Source of the DNA: Chrysomallon squamiferum
Lineage: Eukaryota; Mollusca; Gastropoda; Neomphalida; Peltospiridae
NCBI GenBank assembly: GCA_012295275.1
Contig: CM022668.1
Span: 11,113,791-11,177,790, forward strand
Direction: 5' to 3'
DNA length: 64,000 nucleotides
The translations under genes were made by a program, and so were the position numbers. Shown in pieces: positions 1-12,299 of the stretch (position 1 is the stretch's first letter; each line of letters opens with the position of its first letter). Below the pieces are notes generated by a model, which saw only the letters and a list, made by a program, of their open reading frames with translations, was not told the origin of the DNA and did not search any database.

Positions 1-59
1 TAATATGCAGGACTGTATTTGTTCTTGTATGGAAGGCGGGAAGGCATTTCCTTTCGTAC
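1..59 (+). pseudogene. Decayed EGF-like exon, 3' end only
   Basis: The window opens inside a degenerate EGF-like exon. The C-x-C-x-C core can still be read (residues DCICSCMEGGK), but the last cysteine and the normal donor AGTAAG are gone. The full copy of this relic lies at 22487-22585 in segment B, where a one-base frame change between its 5' and 3' halves is also visible. It is probably skipped in splicing of gene A. Confidence 0.55.
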
Positions 60-145
60 GTTTATTTATTTCTTTATTTCTTTTTTATATATTTATATAT
101 TTATTTATTTATTCATTTATTTATTTATTTATTATTTAAATTCAG

Positions 146-354
146 ATGTATGCAACGAGGACTGTTTAAATGGCGGAGTGTTAAACTCAGATAGCTGTAC
201 CTGTTCTTGTTTGAACAACTGGGAAGGAGATTTCTGTAGTAAGTGTATTTTATAATTAATTCGTATGTTAATATGCAAAGAAGAAAATTTAAATCAGCAA
301 TTTCTCTTTTTCGTTTTATTTTATTTTATCTTTTTTTTTCTTAATAATTTTCAG

Positions 355-385
<31 letters not shown>

Positions 386-1400
386 ATTTTATTTTATTTA
401 TTATTTAAATTCAGATGTATGCAGCAAGGGCTGTTTAAATGGCGGAGTGTTAAACTCAGATAGCTGTACCTGTTCTTGTTTGAACAACTGGGAAGGAGAT
501 TTCTGTAGTAAGTATATTAATTTATGTCATAATACGGCTTTATTCTCACGTCAGTTCCTATAACTTATGCCTTTTCAGTTGTATTTATTTATTTATTTAT
601 TATTTAAATTCAGATGTATGCAACGAGGACTGTTTAAATGGCGCAGTTTTAAACTCAGATAGCTGTACCTGTTCTTGTTTGAACAGCTGGGAAGGAGATT
701 TCTGTAGTAAGTATATTAATTCATGTCATAATACGGCTTTATTTTCACATCAACTACTGTGATTTATGCCTTTTAAGTTTTATTTATTTATTTATTTGTA
801 TTGTGTCTCTCTTATTTAGAATATTTATCTGAAACTAAAGTTTATTTCATGTTCGCTGTCACCGTGACAGGTTACCAGTCAGTTATGTTATTATTTCTCT
901 CTGGTTTTAGCCATGTATCATGTTTTGGATTGGCCTCATAAGCCGTAACTTCACGACAGAAGGATGATTGCAACACTCATGTATTTTTCAGAACCAGACT
1001 TTTGTTGTTTAACTTCAGTGACTCTCTTTCAGTTATTAATCATATTAATAAGCATTTTTTAGTTTTCGTAGATATCTGATGCTGTATGAATAATAAATAA
1101 ACATTGATTGAATTCTATTCTTACAGATGAATGCAATCTAGTCTGCCAACATGGCGGTTTGTTGAATACGATATCTTGCACATGTACGTGCAAAGAAAAC
1201 TACTACGGGGATAAATGTGAGCTAAGTAAGTACTTTTTTACATACACACACATAAAAACACAGACACACACACACAAACAGACACACATACACAAACATA
1301 CATTCTGAAATAGACATGCTTGTTACTCCTGTACATATTCTTTCATACAAATAAATTTGATAAGAAGAAGAAGAAAAAGAAGAAGAAGAAGAAGAAGAAG

Positions 1401-1433
<33 letters not shown>

Positions 1434-2111
1434 AAGAAGAAGAAGAAGAAAAGGAAAGAAATAATCCAGAAAACAAGGAAATAAATAAAGAAATAACAGT
1501 TTCTTCTCCATTTTGCTAGATTTGTTAACATTTTAGCTTATTACTTTGGATTTGATCAGACATGACATTGCTTTCATTTGTGATTTCACACGAACATTTT
1601 CCAGATTGCCATGATGACGCAGTGACCATAATGCATCAGATAATAGAAAAAGAATGTAGAGGTTCTGGAATGTTGTGGTTCTGGTGTGTAAAAACCTGTC
1701 AGTTATGTCAGACTGGTAAGTTGATATATCTATGTACATACCATTTATAATTAAACAATAGTGAAATACATGCATATATATATATATAAAAAAATAAGCA
1801 GAATGGACGTATTTCTGTCTGTACTACCTGTAAATGAATGTGTTTAAATGTGATAAATATTCTTTCATCAGTTTTTTTTGCAATCTCTTCAGTTCCTATT
1901 TGCATCCAAAGTTGACCTTAGGCTTTTTATCAGAAATTATTTATTTGATATGTTTTGTTTTCTATTTACTGTGATAGGCGTGGTGTGCAAGGACAGACAA
2001 GAAGAAAAGTGTCGTCATTTTGAAGAACATGCGTTTGACGAAGCCACTCACATGTTCTGTTATGAACGTGAGTCCCATGAGTGTCGACACCTCTGTTTGT
2101 ATTCAGAATAA
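146..2111 (+). CDS. Gene A, 3' part: secreted EGF-like/ShKT-like multidomain protein
   Basis: Six exons are visible: 146-238, 415-507 and 614-706 (EGF-like, 31 codons each), 1127-1225 (EGF-like, 33 codons), 1605-1715 (ShKT-like) and 1978-2111 (C-terminal module with TAA). Each begins after AG and ends before GTAAG, always in phase 1, and the chain is open. The EGF-like modules follow C-x3-C-x10-C-x-C-x-C-x8-C with the usual NGG and W-x-G. The ShKT-like exon ends C-x9-C-x3-C-x2-C (WCVKTCQLC) but has lost the second cysteine. The last exon has C-x7-C-x15-C-x7-C-x3-C and ends LYSE. Signal peptide and PAN-like exons must lie upstream of the window, as in gene B. The first three EGF exons are near copies of each other, against two in gene B. 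The product should be extracellular; ligand and role are unknown. Confidence 0.8.
1362..1450 (+). repeat. (AAG)n microsatellite
   Basis: About 90 bp of AAG units lie in the intron before the ShKT-like exon of gene A. The same array is longer in gene B (23624-23730) and absent from the shortened intron of gene C. Confidence 0.9.
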
Positions 2112-3311
2112 ACAAAGTAAGGTATTATTCTTTTTCTTTACTCTGTTTTAATTATTTAATTATTCAGTAGATTAATAATATCGAAACCAATAATAATTTG
2201 AAATATTATAAAGCAATTCTTTGTTAAATTTTTAATCGCATTTTGAGTAACTTTCTTAGGGGTGACAAAAAAAGAAAATTTAAAAGTTTAAATTACTTAC
2301 TAAATAGTAAATAAAGGAACATTTATTATTGCTGTTGTTGTTAATGTTATTGCTATATTAATGTTTTTATTTTTGTTATGATGATTTATTCTATATATAT
2401 CCAAATCAAGGTATCATTAATCATTTTATTTTTTTTTTAGATCTGAAAAATGGGTAATGCAGTTTATGAAAACCCTATGTCATAAATACGATCTCAGATA
2501 AAAGACATACGCTCTTCAACTAGTTTCTTTGTTGTTTTTTATCAAAAGAAATAGCAGCTATCAGAACAAGAACACTACTACTACACATACTGTTAATACA
2601 ACAATTAGTAGTACTAGTATTGCTACTAATACTACTAGTGATAATCATTATTATAATAAAAAATATTTAAAAAAAATCAAAAATAAATCAAGAAATAAAT
2701 AAGTATACAAATCAATGAAAGAAGAATTAAATAAATAAATACGTGAATAAACCAAAAACTGTATGTAAATAATTAAACAACGAATGAATGGATGAATGAA
2801 TGAATAAGTGTAGTGTAACGCAGTAAGTAAATAAATAAGTGCACTTTCATTCATACATATTATTATCACCTTCTTTGGGATGTTAGTACTACTACTACTA
2901 TTACTACTACTACTACCACTACTATTACTACTGCTACTACTACTGCTGCTGCTAGTATTAGTACTAGTACTTTATTTTATTTTATCTATATTATCTTATA
3001 GACATGTTATTCGACTGTGCAGTTTTTAGAAATATATGTATAATTGTCAGTAAATAAATATATAAACAAACACATAAACAAGTAAGTGCAACGAAAATAT
3101 ACAAATTGTATATAAGGGAACTAACTCTCATTAAAACAGGAAAATAAACAGGAAGAATTAAGACGTCAAATTTCAGTAAGACTTCCTGCCATATCTCATT
3201 TTTCTAAATATTATCTACTTTATTTAAGATCAACGTTGCACTGTTCAATATTATTTATTTATTTATTTACTTACTTATTACTTGCTTACTTATTTTTGTA
3301 TTTATTTATAG
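2112..3311. other. 3' flank of gene A
   Basis: AT-rich flank without a supportable gene. It holds ACT/ACTACC trinucleotide runs (2570-2640, 2888-2970) and short AAAT/TTTA arrays. It is nearly identical to 24392-25587 and partly to 43536-44263, and an inverted, more diverged copy lies at 34920-35960. Confidence 0.7.
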
Positions 3312-3427
3312 GGGTATGCGTAGTTACTTCTGAACTGAATGAAACTCATACTTCCAACAAAATATATTTAAATCAGTATCAATGTAATAACAAAGGCTTA
3401 AGAGGCAGAATTTTAAAATTAATGTAG
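3312..3427 (+). CDS. Candidate alternative terminal exon
   Basis: A TTTATAG acceptor is followed by an open phase-1 frame of 37 codons plus TAG (begins VCVVTSELNETH, ends GRILKLM). The segment B copy at 25588-25703 keeps the frame with a few changes; the segment C copy stops early. Only two cysteines are present and it does not look like the other modules. It could be an alternative last exon of the gene upstream, or chance. Confidence 0.3.
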
Positions 3428-3745
3428 GGGAATAACTCTTGATTTACTCTCTCTCTCACACGCTCACACACATACACTCACACACTCTAACGTGTACACA
3501 CGCTTTCTCAACAAATGTTTGATAATAACAATAAGAAGAAGGAGAAGAAGAAGTAGAAGAACAACAACAACAACAAGTACCACAAGAAAGAAATAAACCA
3601 GAAAACAAGGAACTAAATAAAGAAATAAAAACGTCTCTACTCCATTTTGCTAGACTTGTTAATATTTTAGCTTATTACTTTGGATTTGATCAGATATGAC
3701 TTTGCTTTCATTTGTGATTTCACACAAACATTTTTCGGGTTGCAG

Positions 3746-3804
3746 TGATGATGCATGAGATAACAGAGAAAGAGTGTCAGCATCTCTGTGTGTATTCAAA
3801 ATAA
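3746..3804 (+). CDS. Fused ShKT/C-terminal mini-exon, candidate alternative last exon
   Basis: After a TTGCAG acceptor the phase-1 frame reads 18 codons plus TAA (MMHEITEKECQHLCVYSK). The first half matches the middle of the ShKT-like exon (1605-1715) and the second half the end of the C-terminal exon (1978-2111), joined at a shared GAGTGT. The flanks on both sides (3590-3745, 3805-3930) match the flanks of those exons. This is a second copy of the gene 3' end with an internal deletion. The same fused exon, still open, occurs at 26055-26113 and 44880-44938. Confidence 0.4.
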
Positions 3805-3935
3805 ACAAAGTCCTTTCTCTAAGGTATTGTTTTTCTTTACTCTGTTTTTATTAGTTAATTATTCTGTAGATTAAGTATATAGAGACCAATAAAAATTTAA
3901 AATATTATAAAGTCATTTTTTATTAAATATTGTTT

Positions 3936-4074
<139 letters not shown>

Positions 4075-4117
4075 TGATTGTTTTCTTTTTATTTTAATTT
4101 TAAATGTTATCATTATA

Positions 4118-4120
<3 letters not shown>

Positions 4121-4165
<45 letters not shown>
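4121..4165. repeat. (AT)n microsatellite
   Basis: Uninterrupted AT dinucleotides. The matching site has only about 15 bp in segment B (26380-26394) and about 38 bp in segment C (45211-45248). Confidence 0.9.
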
Positions 4166-4166
<1 letters not shown>

Positions 4167-5340
4167 CTAGAAAGAACAAAATGAAAGAAAAGAAAAAGAA
4201 ACTACATACATTTATTATATGTTATTCACTATGGTAACTTTTTCATTTATTTCTTTCTTTTCTTCCTATAAATATAATAAGTTATCTTTATTATTATTAT
4301 TGTTGTTGTTGTTGTTTTTATTGCTTTTTGCTGTGTTTTATTTGTTTTATCTTGTTTTAGTGTCATATTTAAATTGTGCTCGTTTACATTTTTAACTGTC
4401 AGCTTTGCGTAATTATGAGAGCAGTATTAATATAAGTAATAATTATACAAAAAGCTATATGTTTGTTTCAATATTTGTATGTCCCATATATCTATGTCTG
4501 GCTTTACCTTTGTATGCACATGGGTATGTATATAAGCATATACATGTACATGCATTTATATGTGTGTGTATGTACTGAATTTGAATATATTGTGTTACAT
4601 TATTAACGAGAATCTGTATATAAATAATGTTTATAAAATATACATTAGTATTCTACAAGATAATTCTGAAACATTTTTAACAAGTTATTTAGTAGCTTAG
4701 GGCAATCATAACGACTCGAGAAGCACAATGTCGTGCCTTCACATAGATTGTATTCGTGAACACATTGGTAAACGAAGATCACTTCCATCATGCGTATCTG
4801 TGTATCTATCTATCTACCTATCTATCTGTATGTGTGTGTGTGTGTGTTGTGTGTGTCTGTGTGTGTTTGTGTGTTAATACTAATCAGATTGCTTTATTAT
4901 TATGGTTCCAATGCTATAAAAAATAGTTTCTTCGCTTGATAAGTTGTGCTTTCATTCAGTCTATATAGTTATAAGAAAATCATTTCATATCTAATTAATT
5001 TATTTGTTTCTCATACAGTTTCTTCTTTCCGTTAATATGGAGTGACCTGAAATATATTACCAATATCAAATAACAATATTATACCCAACCAGACACAAAT
5101 TATAATATTATACAAACATATAATATTTATACTTATTTATAATATGTGCGATGACGATGGTGAAATTTTATGATGATGATGCCAAGATCATGATAATAAC
5201 TAACAAACAAACATATATACAGAAAAGTAAAATAGAACATTCATTCGTGAATACATACAAATACGTACGTATATATATAAGTACAAAGATGAATACATAC
5301 ATTCAAACATACACACATCACATACATAAATAGAAAATTC
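4166..5340. other. Intergenic spacer of segment A
   Basis: No gene is supportable. The stretch is nearly identical to 26395-27520 and 45249-46448. It includes a CTAT/GT microsatellite near 4805-4875. Confidence 0.6.
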
Positions 5341-5395
5341 ATACTACTACTACTACTACTACTACTACTAATAATAATAATAATAACAATAATGA
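5341..5395. repeat. (ACT)n(AAT)n microsatellite at a duplication joint
   Basis: Left of this array the sequence matches segments B and C. Right of it, it matches C and the intron of gene D (60545 on). It therefore sits on the joint between two different ancestral units. Confidence 0.8.
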
Positions 5396-5892
5396 TCATA
5401 TTAATAATGACAATATGTTTGCTATTTATTTATTTTATTTTATTATTCGTTTCTTTCAAATGCAATGGGGAATGCTGCTTTGGAACATATTAAAATTATT
5501 ATTTAAATACCATACAAAGAATGATACAAAGAATATATTAAAATGTAAACAAGTGAATGATACAATGCATATGTTTTGATATGCAATAAAATAAGTATGT
5601 ATCCAATATATTTCAAATGTAAAAGTTTAATATGTAATAATATTAAAACGTTATTCAAAGTATTAATATACGTAAAAACTGTATAAAAAGCTCTAATATT
5701 AATATTCTCAAAAACAACATATTTCAAATGTAAAAGTACTAAAACTTACATAACTATTTAATTAAAATGTAATTGTATTGTAAGTCGTATAAACAATACA
5801 ATTTAATAGTTAATACATAGATTTTTAATTCAATTAGAATAGCATCAAAAAATCATATAAACAGTGTATTTCAAATATTCGTTTGTTTGTAG

Positions 5893-6482
5893 ATAAATGC
5901 AATCCACTGTGTCTAAACGGCGGAACATTTAACGGAGACTGTAGCTGCTCCTGCTCAGGAAAGTGGACAGCGAAATCCTGCAGTAAGTGTAACTCGATAT
6001 AATGTTAGTGCAAAGGGAATGATAAGTAGCTTAATGCTAAAATAAGCAAACGAACATAAAGACGTTGATTTCCTCCGAATTTTTGCATTACAGGTGTTTT
6101 CTTATATGTGTGAGCATTTACGGATGCATGTTGCCCATGAATCGATGCATATATTTTGTGATGAACACCACAACGTGTGTCCGCATATCTGTTAATAGTC
6201 TGCAGTCTGTCAGGTACTGTGTTTGTTTCTTAGGTCATTGGTCGGTTGGTTGTTGATTGTCTGATTTATATAAAATAGAAAACGCTCAAAAAAGAGAAAG
6301 AAAAAATACGAAAAAAATAATTTAAATTATTATTATTAATATTATTAGTATTATTAGTATTATTGATATTATTATTGTTATTATTATTATTATTATGTCA
6401 CTGAAAGGACCACGTCTGAACAGAAATGAGCGTTTGAGTGAACATTTACTCAGACATGTTTCATTAGAGGCCTTACACGTTT
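5893..6482 (+). pseudogene. 3' remnant of a D-like EGF/ShKT gene
   Basis: An intact EGF-like exon (5893-5982, C-x3-C-x9-C-x-C-x-C-x8-C) is almost the same as exon 4 of gene D. The next acceptor (after 6094) belongs to the following EGF exon of D. Only a few bases beyond it, the sequence jumps into the middle of D's C-terminal exon and meets TGA in the expected frame. About 1.4 kb holding an EGF and the ShKT exon has been lost. At 6393-6482 lies a decayed copy of the terminal exon seen at 32047-32174 (LKGPRLNRNE), which stops early. No signal or PAN-like exon precedes it, so it is a dead 3' fragment. Confidence 0.75.
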
Positions 6483-6779
6483 AATTATATTTTTATCTAT
6501 TTTAATTTTCATCACGTTACTTCACTAACAATTAAAAGTATAAAATACTTTACTGATGTCACTTTTGTCATTCTTGCTTTTATTTTTTCGTTTATTATTT
6601 GTTTATTTCAGAATCTTCTTTGTTCACAATATTATTTATTGATTGATTTGTTTTTTTATTATTATTTGTTTTTTTATTTTTTTACTTTTTTTCTACCTGT
6701 AGAGGAATCAGACACATATATACTTCGATTTGATTTTGGGTTTTTTCTTTCGCTTCTTGCTACACATGAAGGACAGCAG
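6483..6779. other. AT-rich flank
   Basis: TTTATT-rich sequence with no gene. It matches the 3' flank of gene D (63010-63470) but has lost the small terminal exon found there at 63154-63209. Confidence 0.45.
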
Positions 6780-7440
6780 TGAACCATACTGTACTCTGTA
6801 GATCGGTTTTTGTGCCATACTGCTTCTAATGGAGAGTTGTTGTACTTACCCAGAAGTCTGCCTTAGCTGTGCAGTTCTGGATGATAAACCCAGTCCTCTG
6901 TTCTGTTTTTCCACACGAGCACATGGAACCTCCTAAGCATCTGTTGGTTCTAATCATTGTATCCAGTGCTTAATCGGAAAATGGTGACTTGTTCGTTGCG
7001 GGAGAGCAGGTGATGGTCATCGGTTTGTTTGGCAGGTCTATAGAGAGATTTAGTACGAGATATCTTCTCTTCATATGTCACCCAGTTATCCTCCTGTTCA
7101 TTACTTGCACCTGCTCTAGCAGGTTTGTCTGCATTCTCATTGCCACAGTGAGCTTGGTTGACACTACTGATAGGGTGTAGCTCTTCTGAAACCCTGTCTA
7201 CCTTGTTATTTTCAAGAGACTGGGGGACAGAGACTGCCACTGTGAGGAAGACAACATGTCAGCAGTTATCTCTTAATCTGATGGTGCTGGCTTTTTAAAT
7301 GAAAGCCTCGACCTGCAGCATAGTTTGTGTAGGACGATTTTCCTCCTCTCTGTAGCCACCAGGATCCATGATGTATTTTTCAGCACTTCTATTTTACACT
7401 GCATTTGTTTCTAATCCACAAATATATATATATGTGTCCA
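6780..7440 (-). mobile_element. LINE relic (C-terminal part of ORF2)
   Basis: Read on the minus strand, 7240-6950 gives a stretch ending HLLSRNEQVTIFRLSTGYND. Just downstream in another frame comes SMCSCGKTEQRTGFIIQNC. This resembles the conserved end of non-LTR retrotransposon polyproteins, where a IFRLRTGH-type motif is followed by a C-x-CG-x2-EQT zinc-knuckle-like motif (family knowledge). Stops and frame changes show it is dead. Related relics lie at 47690-48390, 32640-33480, 63460-64000 and, inverted, at 15790-16110. Confidence 0.6.
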
Positions 7441-7691
7441 TGATGTTTCTTGATACTTTCCATCAATAATGATTAGTTTTATAATTCGTTTTTTATGGTT
7501 TACTATATTCGTCTCAATGAATGACGTGTTGTACCCTTCCCCAGATCTTTACACTATGCAGTTGCTGTTCCCAGGATGGAATGCAGCTGACAGTGCTAAC
7601 TTGAAACATATTATTTGGCTGTTCTGCGAATATGTCTGTGTTTGCGTATATATGAGATCTATAAAAACGTTTCAAAACTATTTCCTTTCTA

Positions 7692-7985
7692 TTAACGTGC
7701 TTTAAAACAGTTTTGCAAAAGGTTTAATAACCAGCTAGCTGCATTTTCATATAAAAAATAAAGTATCATGTAACGATTCCCAGCGACAGTATCACAGCTT
7801 TGAAACCTCAGGCTCGCGAGATTTGGATTTTCCCTCGGGAACGATCGTTCAAGGAGCTTGCACTCTAACCTGCAGTAGACAGGCAACCAGTCAGGTTCCT
7901 TCAGTACTGGCGATACGTGATGGTGAGGTGATTTCCTGTTCACAATGTGTGCTGCCGTATTCTGGAACGTATTTATGTAAAACAT
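7692..7985 (-). mobile_element. LINE reverse transcriptase relic
   Basis: The minus-strand frame includes FQNTAAHIVNRK, then HVSPVLKEPDWLPVYCRLE. This is the hallmark of the region after the RT domain in many non-LTR elements (QN-x-AAR...PVLK-x-LHWLPV-x-xRI). The copy at 48630-48899 is similar but carries a deletion near its end. It is a fragment, not an active element. Confidence 0.75.
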
Positions 7986-9088
7986 AAGATAATTATCATG
8001 CTGTACTGGTATTTTACCACTTCCAGAACTAACTAAGAATAAAATTTATTACATTACATCTTTAAATATGAATCATCTCAGCACAGTTCTTGTTTATTTA
8101 AAAATAGTACGATAATGAAATAACAATCCATGCCAATGCATCAAAGATGTATTTATTTATTTATTTATCATCAGCATCAGCGATACTATTATTGTTAATA
8201 TTATTGTCATTATCATTATTATTGTTATTTGTGATTGTTATTGTTCTTACTGTTGTTGTTTTTGCTGCTGTTTCCATTTTCACATAGAGATCAAACTTTC
8301 TATTCTGTTTATGTAAATGTATGAGTGTATGAATTGGCCGTTTATAGCATATTCCTTACAAATAGGTAACTTAATGGATTCATAGACAAGGGGAATGACT
8401 CTTGCCTTTGATCGGACCAAATTTCCGAGAACGACTGAGTATGTGTTCTTGTAGTGCATGAAATTATTTAGTTGTATTTTAGTAATTTATATTGTTTTTC
8501 ATTATTACGTATTTGATACGTAACGTAACTATAGTATCTTTATGATTATTAAGAATATGGAATATCCATGACGTAGAATGACGTCATACAGGAATTCTTA
8601 CTGCATGAATCTAGACTGAATTTCCATACGAATTTGCTGAAAAGATTTAGTCTTAAGCTTCAGACTGGGTGCGTTGCAGACTTTCGGCGGCCATTTCTGA
8701 AGATGGTATTCTGTTTTTCCTCAGATATCGGTAAACATTTCGATCAAATTTGCCTAGGAACATACAATTTGAATTGTTTTGTTCTGTACAAAAATACGCA
8801 GTTACAAATATGTATATTTTACATCAGATGTAGTAAAATAAAACAAAAATGGCAGAAGATGGTGACATTTTCTGATATAACTGCAAAGTTTTCTATGATT
8901 CTAAAGTAAGGTTTCTTTCTAAATCATCTAGAACGGCATAACGGTCATCGATGTAATTTCTTAAATTAAGATCCGCTGACATTTTATAACATGCAGAGAA
9001 TATTTATTTTATTTTATTGTCTTTTATTTTTATACCATCATGCCACTTTATGTAACATAAACGCAAACATACAAACACTCATGCAAAC

Positions 9089-9129
<41 letters not shown>

Positions 9130-9282
9130 ACATACACACAATTACGTAAACACACACACAGACACATGTACCTATGCACATAAATATATACACACATACC
9201 TACAAACATAAATACGTAGAAATGCCTTAATATATATACATTATAGATTCATACAGATATATATATATATATATATAGACAA
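7986..9282. other. Intergenic spacer shared with segment C and gene F
   Basis: No supportable gene. The spacer matches 48900-50150 and in part 33640-34260. An open frame at 8634-8909 is kept in C (49546-49821) but shows no known motif and is broken in the third copy. Confidence 0.5.
8579..8586. promoter_or_regulatory. CRE-like palindrome TGACGTCA
   Basis: A perfect TGACGTCA lies in otherwise AT-rich sequence and is kept in all three paralogous spacers (also 49491-49498 and 34000-34007). It is the consensus for CREB/ATF-type factors (established knowledge). No neighbouring start site shows that it is used. Confidence 0.35.
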
Positions 9283-9460
9283 GGTTGACTTGAAGGCGGA
9301 ACGGCAATGTCGTACGCCTTAAGAATGCGAGTGAATGAGTGTCCTGTGTTCGAGTCTCGTCAGCGGCATCTCACTGAGCTTCTTAGGTCACTGACTGGAC
9401 TTTGTTCTGCTGCGCCAGTGTGTTCCCGAAATATTCAAATCCTGTTACATCTATTCAGAT
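9283..9460 (+). mobile_element. tRNA-derived SINE candidate
   Basis: A moderately GC-rich block contains ACGGCAATGTCG (A-box-like) and, about 45 bp later, TGTTCGAGTCTCG (B-box-like). A non-tRNA body follows that runs into ACAC/ATAC repeats. This is the layout of a polymerase III SINE. The copy in segment C (50150-50335) came with the duplication, so a third, unlinked copy is needed to prove mobility. Confidence 0.45.
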
Positions 9461-10293
9461 GCTCACTCATATACACACACACACATACACACACATATGT
9501 ACGTTCATCCATGAACACATATAAGATATCATACCCATACAAATATCATATATATATATATACACACGCTTTTATAAATACATACATACATAGATGCATA
9601 CACAAATATGTACATTCAAACACTCAAATTATTTCTCACCCATACCCCAAAACAAACAAACAAAAATTATGCTAATAAGATTTCAAGGTCAGATGAATAT
9701 TTAATTAGCTTTATTCTGTGCAAGCGACACAGGAGAAAATTTCCTGGGTGACCGTTTCGTCTTCCATCCTCTCACTTTCAGGCAATCTAGATATTTTGAT
9801 ACAGATACTCTGATTGACAGTTGCTGATATTAATGTTATTAAAGTATAAAAGACAGAAGATTTCAAATTTATTTTGAAATGATTTCAAATTCACAGACGG
9901 TGTCTTCTCAGTTAAAATCGTGGCGTTTGATCATAAAATAAATATTAATAAAATCAATTAACATTAGCAGCTGCCTGTTGTTTATGTCAATAGAAGAAAT
10001 TCTAAGAATTCTATTATCTCTGTGGAAAGCAATCTGCATACTGTGATATCTGTTAATACACACTGCTGATTTTATTTATTCCGTCTTTTCATGACAGAAG
10101 TTTAAAATCAAATGGCACTTGAAGCAAATAAAATCAGCGTACATACACTTTTGTTGTATTATTATATCGACCGCTGAACTGTAAATTAATTTGTTAGTTT
10201 TAACAGAAGCTCTTTATAACGCCAGTATTAAAAAGTTTCATACGTTGTCATAGTTAATACTCAATCTATTCTACATCTCATAAGATCAAAATA

Positions 10294-10341
10294 GTTAGGG
10301 TTAGGTTAGTAGTAGAGTTAGTATTAGGGTTAGATTTAAGT
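10294..10341 (+). repeat. Short telomere-like TTAGGG repeats
   Basis: Degenerate TTAGGG/TTAGTR units; the copy at 51172-51214 has a cleaner run. TTAGGG is the usual metazoan telomere unit, so this is an interstitial telomere-like tract. Confidence 0.6.
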
Positions 10342-10587
10342 GTCAAGACAATTTTGGTATTAAATTTCAAACATTTCATTCTGAGTTTTAACTGATAAAT
10401 TATTTCGTTTTTGTTTCTTGTTTTTTCTAATACATCCGAAGTAAAGTTTGATATCATATGTTTTGAATTATAATTCTTAGTAACTAAATACAGCTGAATA
10501 AACATTGAGTCAGTTCCTGTCATACATAGGAACTTATATCATAAGGAGCCGCTCACATTTTCTCAGAATCCATCAAATCAGCGATTT

Positions 10588-12263
10588 AAAAGTAACAGTG
10601 TACTTTAAGGTGTCAACATTTCTATTTGTCACAAAGTTTGCTGTAATGTGTTTAGTTCACACAGAATATAAACTCCTTATTTTCTACATCTCTATATTGA
10701 ATATCTGATTCCTATACTACTACTACTACTACTTCTTATAATAAAAATAACAGTAACAACAATAATAGTAATAATAAAGAAAGAAAGACAGAACTAAATA
10801 AACAAACAAACAAACAAATAATATTCGAATATTTACAAATATCTACATATTTATTTCGCACCATTGTTTTTCAGTGAGTAATGGCCGTTGTGCATTAACG
10901 TAGGGTTTAATTTATACGCGTATCTTTGTATTTAATTCGACTCCAGCTGTGATTATCTTTCTTAGCATTCATTTTACTTGATAGGAAAGAGAAACCGCTC
11001 ACAATACAAGACGAGTAGTAACCAGATTTAATTACAAGATACAACACGTGTGATAACGAAACTACGTACACACATACATACAGATATACATAGATACATA
11101 GATACGTATTCACATATATACATACATATGTGTCTATTTATATTGAAACATGAAACCGTACGCACATAAATACATTGACAAATAAATAGATACAGATGGA
11201 CTCATATACATACATTCAATAACACGGATAGAAAAAACACATACACACATGCTTTCATACATATTCTTATAAAATGACATAGATAAATAAACATATACAT
11301 GCATACACACTTATATACATACACACATACATGCACAGACACACACACATTGATACAAACGTACTTACAAACTTTAATATGTACATGTACCTATCCACAT
11401 TTACATATTCACATATACACATTAACATATACACATTCACGTACACATTCACATACACAGATCCACATATACACACATGTATATACACCTGTATACATCA
11501 ACCCACATACATGCACGCGCACTCAGATTTCGGTTACGGAACATGTGAATATTTAGTTACACTTTGTCTGTGTAACACGATATAGGAGAACAGTACTTGT
11601 CTTACAATTTCGTCCTCCGACTTGTCTCCTTCAGATAATCTAGATGTTTTTAATATGCATACATAAACTGATAGATGCTAATACATTTACAACATAATTT
11701 TATTAAAGTATACAAGAGAATAGTTTCAAATTTATTTTGAAATATTTTTTACTCTACTGTGCACCAGTCTTCTGAAATAAATTCTGATCAGAAAACAAAT
11801 ATTGATTAAAACAATTAACATTTAGCAGCTCTCTCTTCTTTATTTCAATATACATATAATTTGATTATCTCTGCAGAAAGCAATCTGCATACTGCGATAT
11901 ACATTAACACACATTGTACACATAGTAAGATATCCGCTCAAGTTATTAATTTCGTGTTTAAATGACTGATGTATTAAATCAATTCACACTTGAGGAAAAT
12001 AAAATCAGTGTATATAAACGTTTGCTCTGTTTTACTATATAATTAGTTTGATAGTTGTAACAGGTGTTTTGTGAAACGCTGATGTCAGACATTGCAGTGC
12101 GTTGGACACAGTTAATTATAAATGTTTTCCAGATCTGATGAAATCAAAACCGACTGCGACCAGTGTATTTCATACACAAAGTAGACTGAAATAGTTAATA
12201 CTCGTTAAAATAACAACAACAATAGCAATAAAAATAACAATAGTAATAACCACGACTAAATAA

Positions 12264-12299
<36 letters not shown>

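Noticed and set aside
1222-1531. Poly-Ser, poly-Leu and poly-Phe minus-strand frames over the AAG arrays (also 23463-23811)
   Set aside because: Repeat translation, antisense to introns of genes A and B.
6950-7240. Minus-strand open frame of 96 codons kept in segment C, as a host gene
   Set aside because: Its end carries a non-LTR retrotransposon motif (EQVTIFRLSTG), so it is a mobile-element relic.
8634-8909. Open frame of 91 codons kept in segment C
   Set aside because: The two copies are recent duplicates, so conservation says little; the third, older copy near 34060 is not open.
9296-9375. Possible functional tRNA gene
   Set aside because: B-box-like motif is present, but no full cloverleaf or acceptor stem could be drawn; a SINE head fits better.
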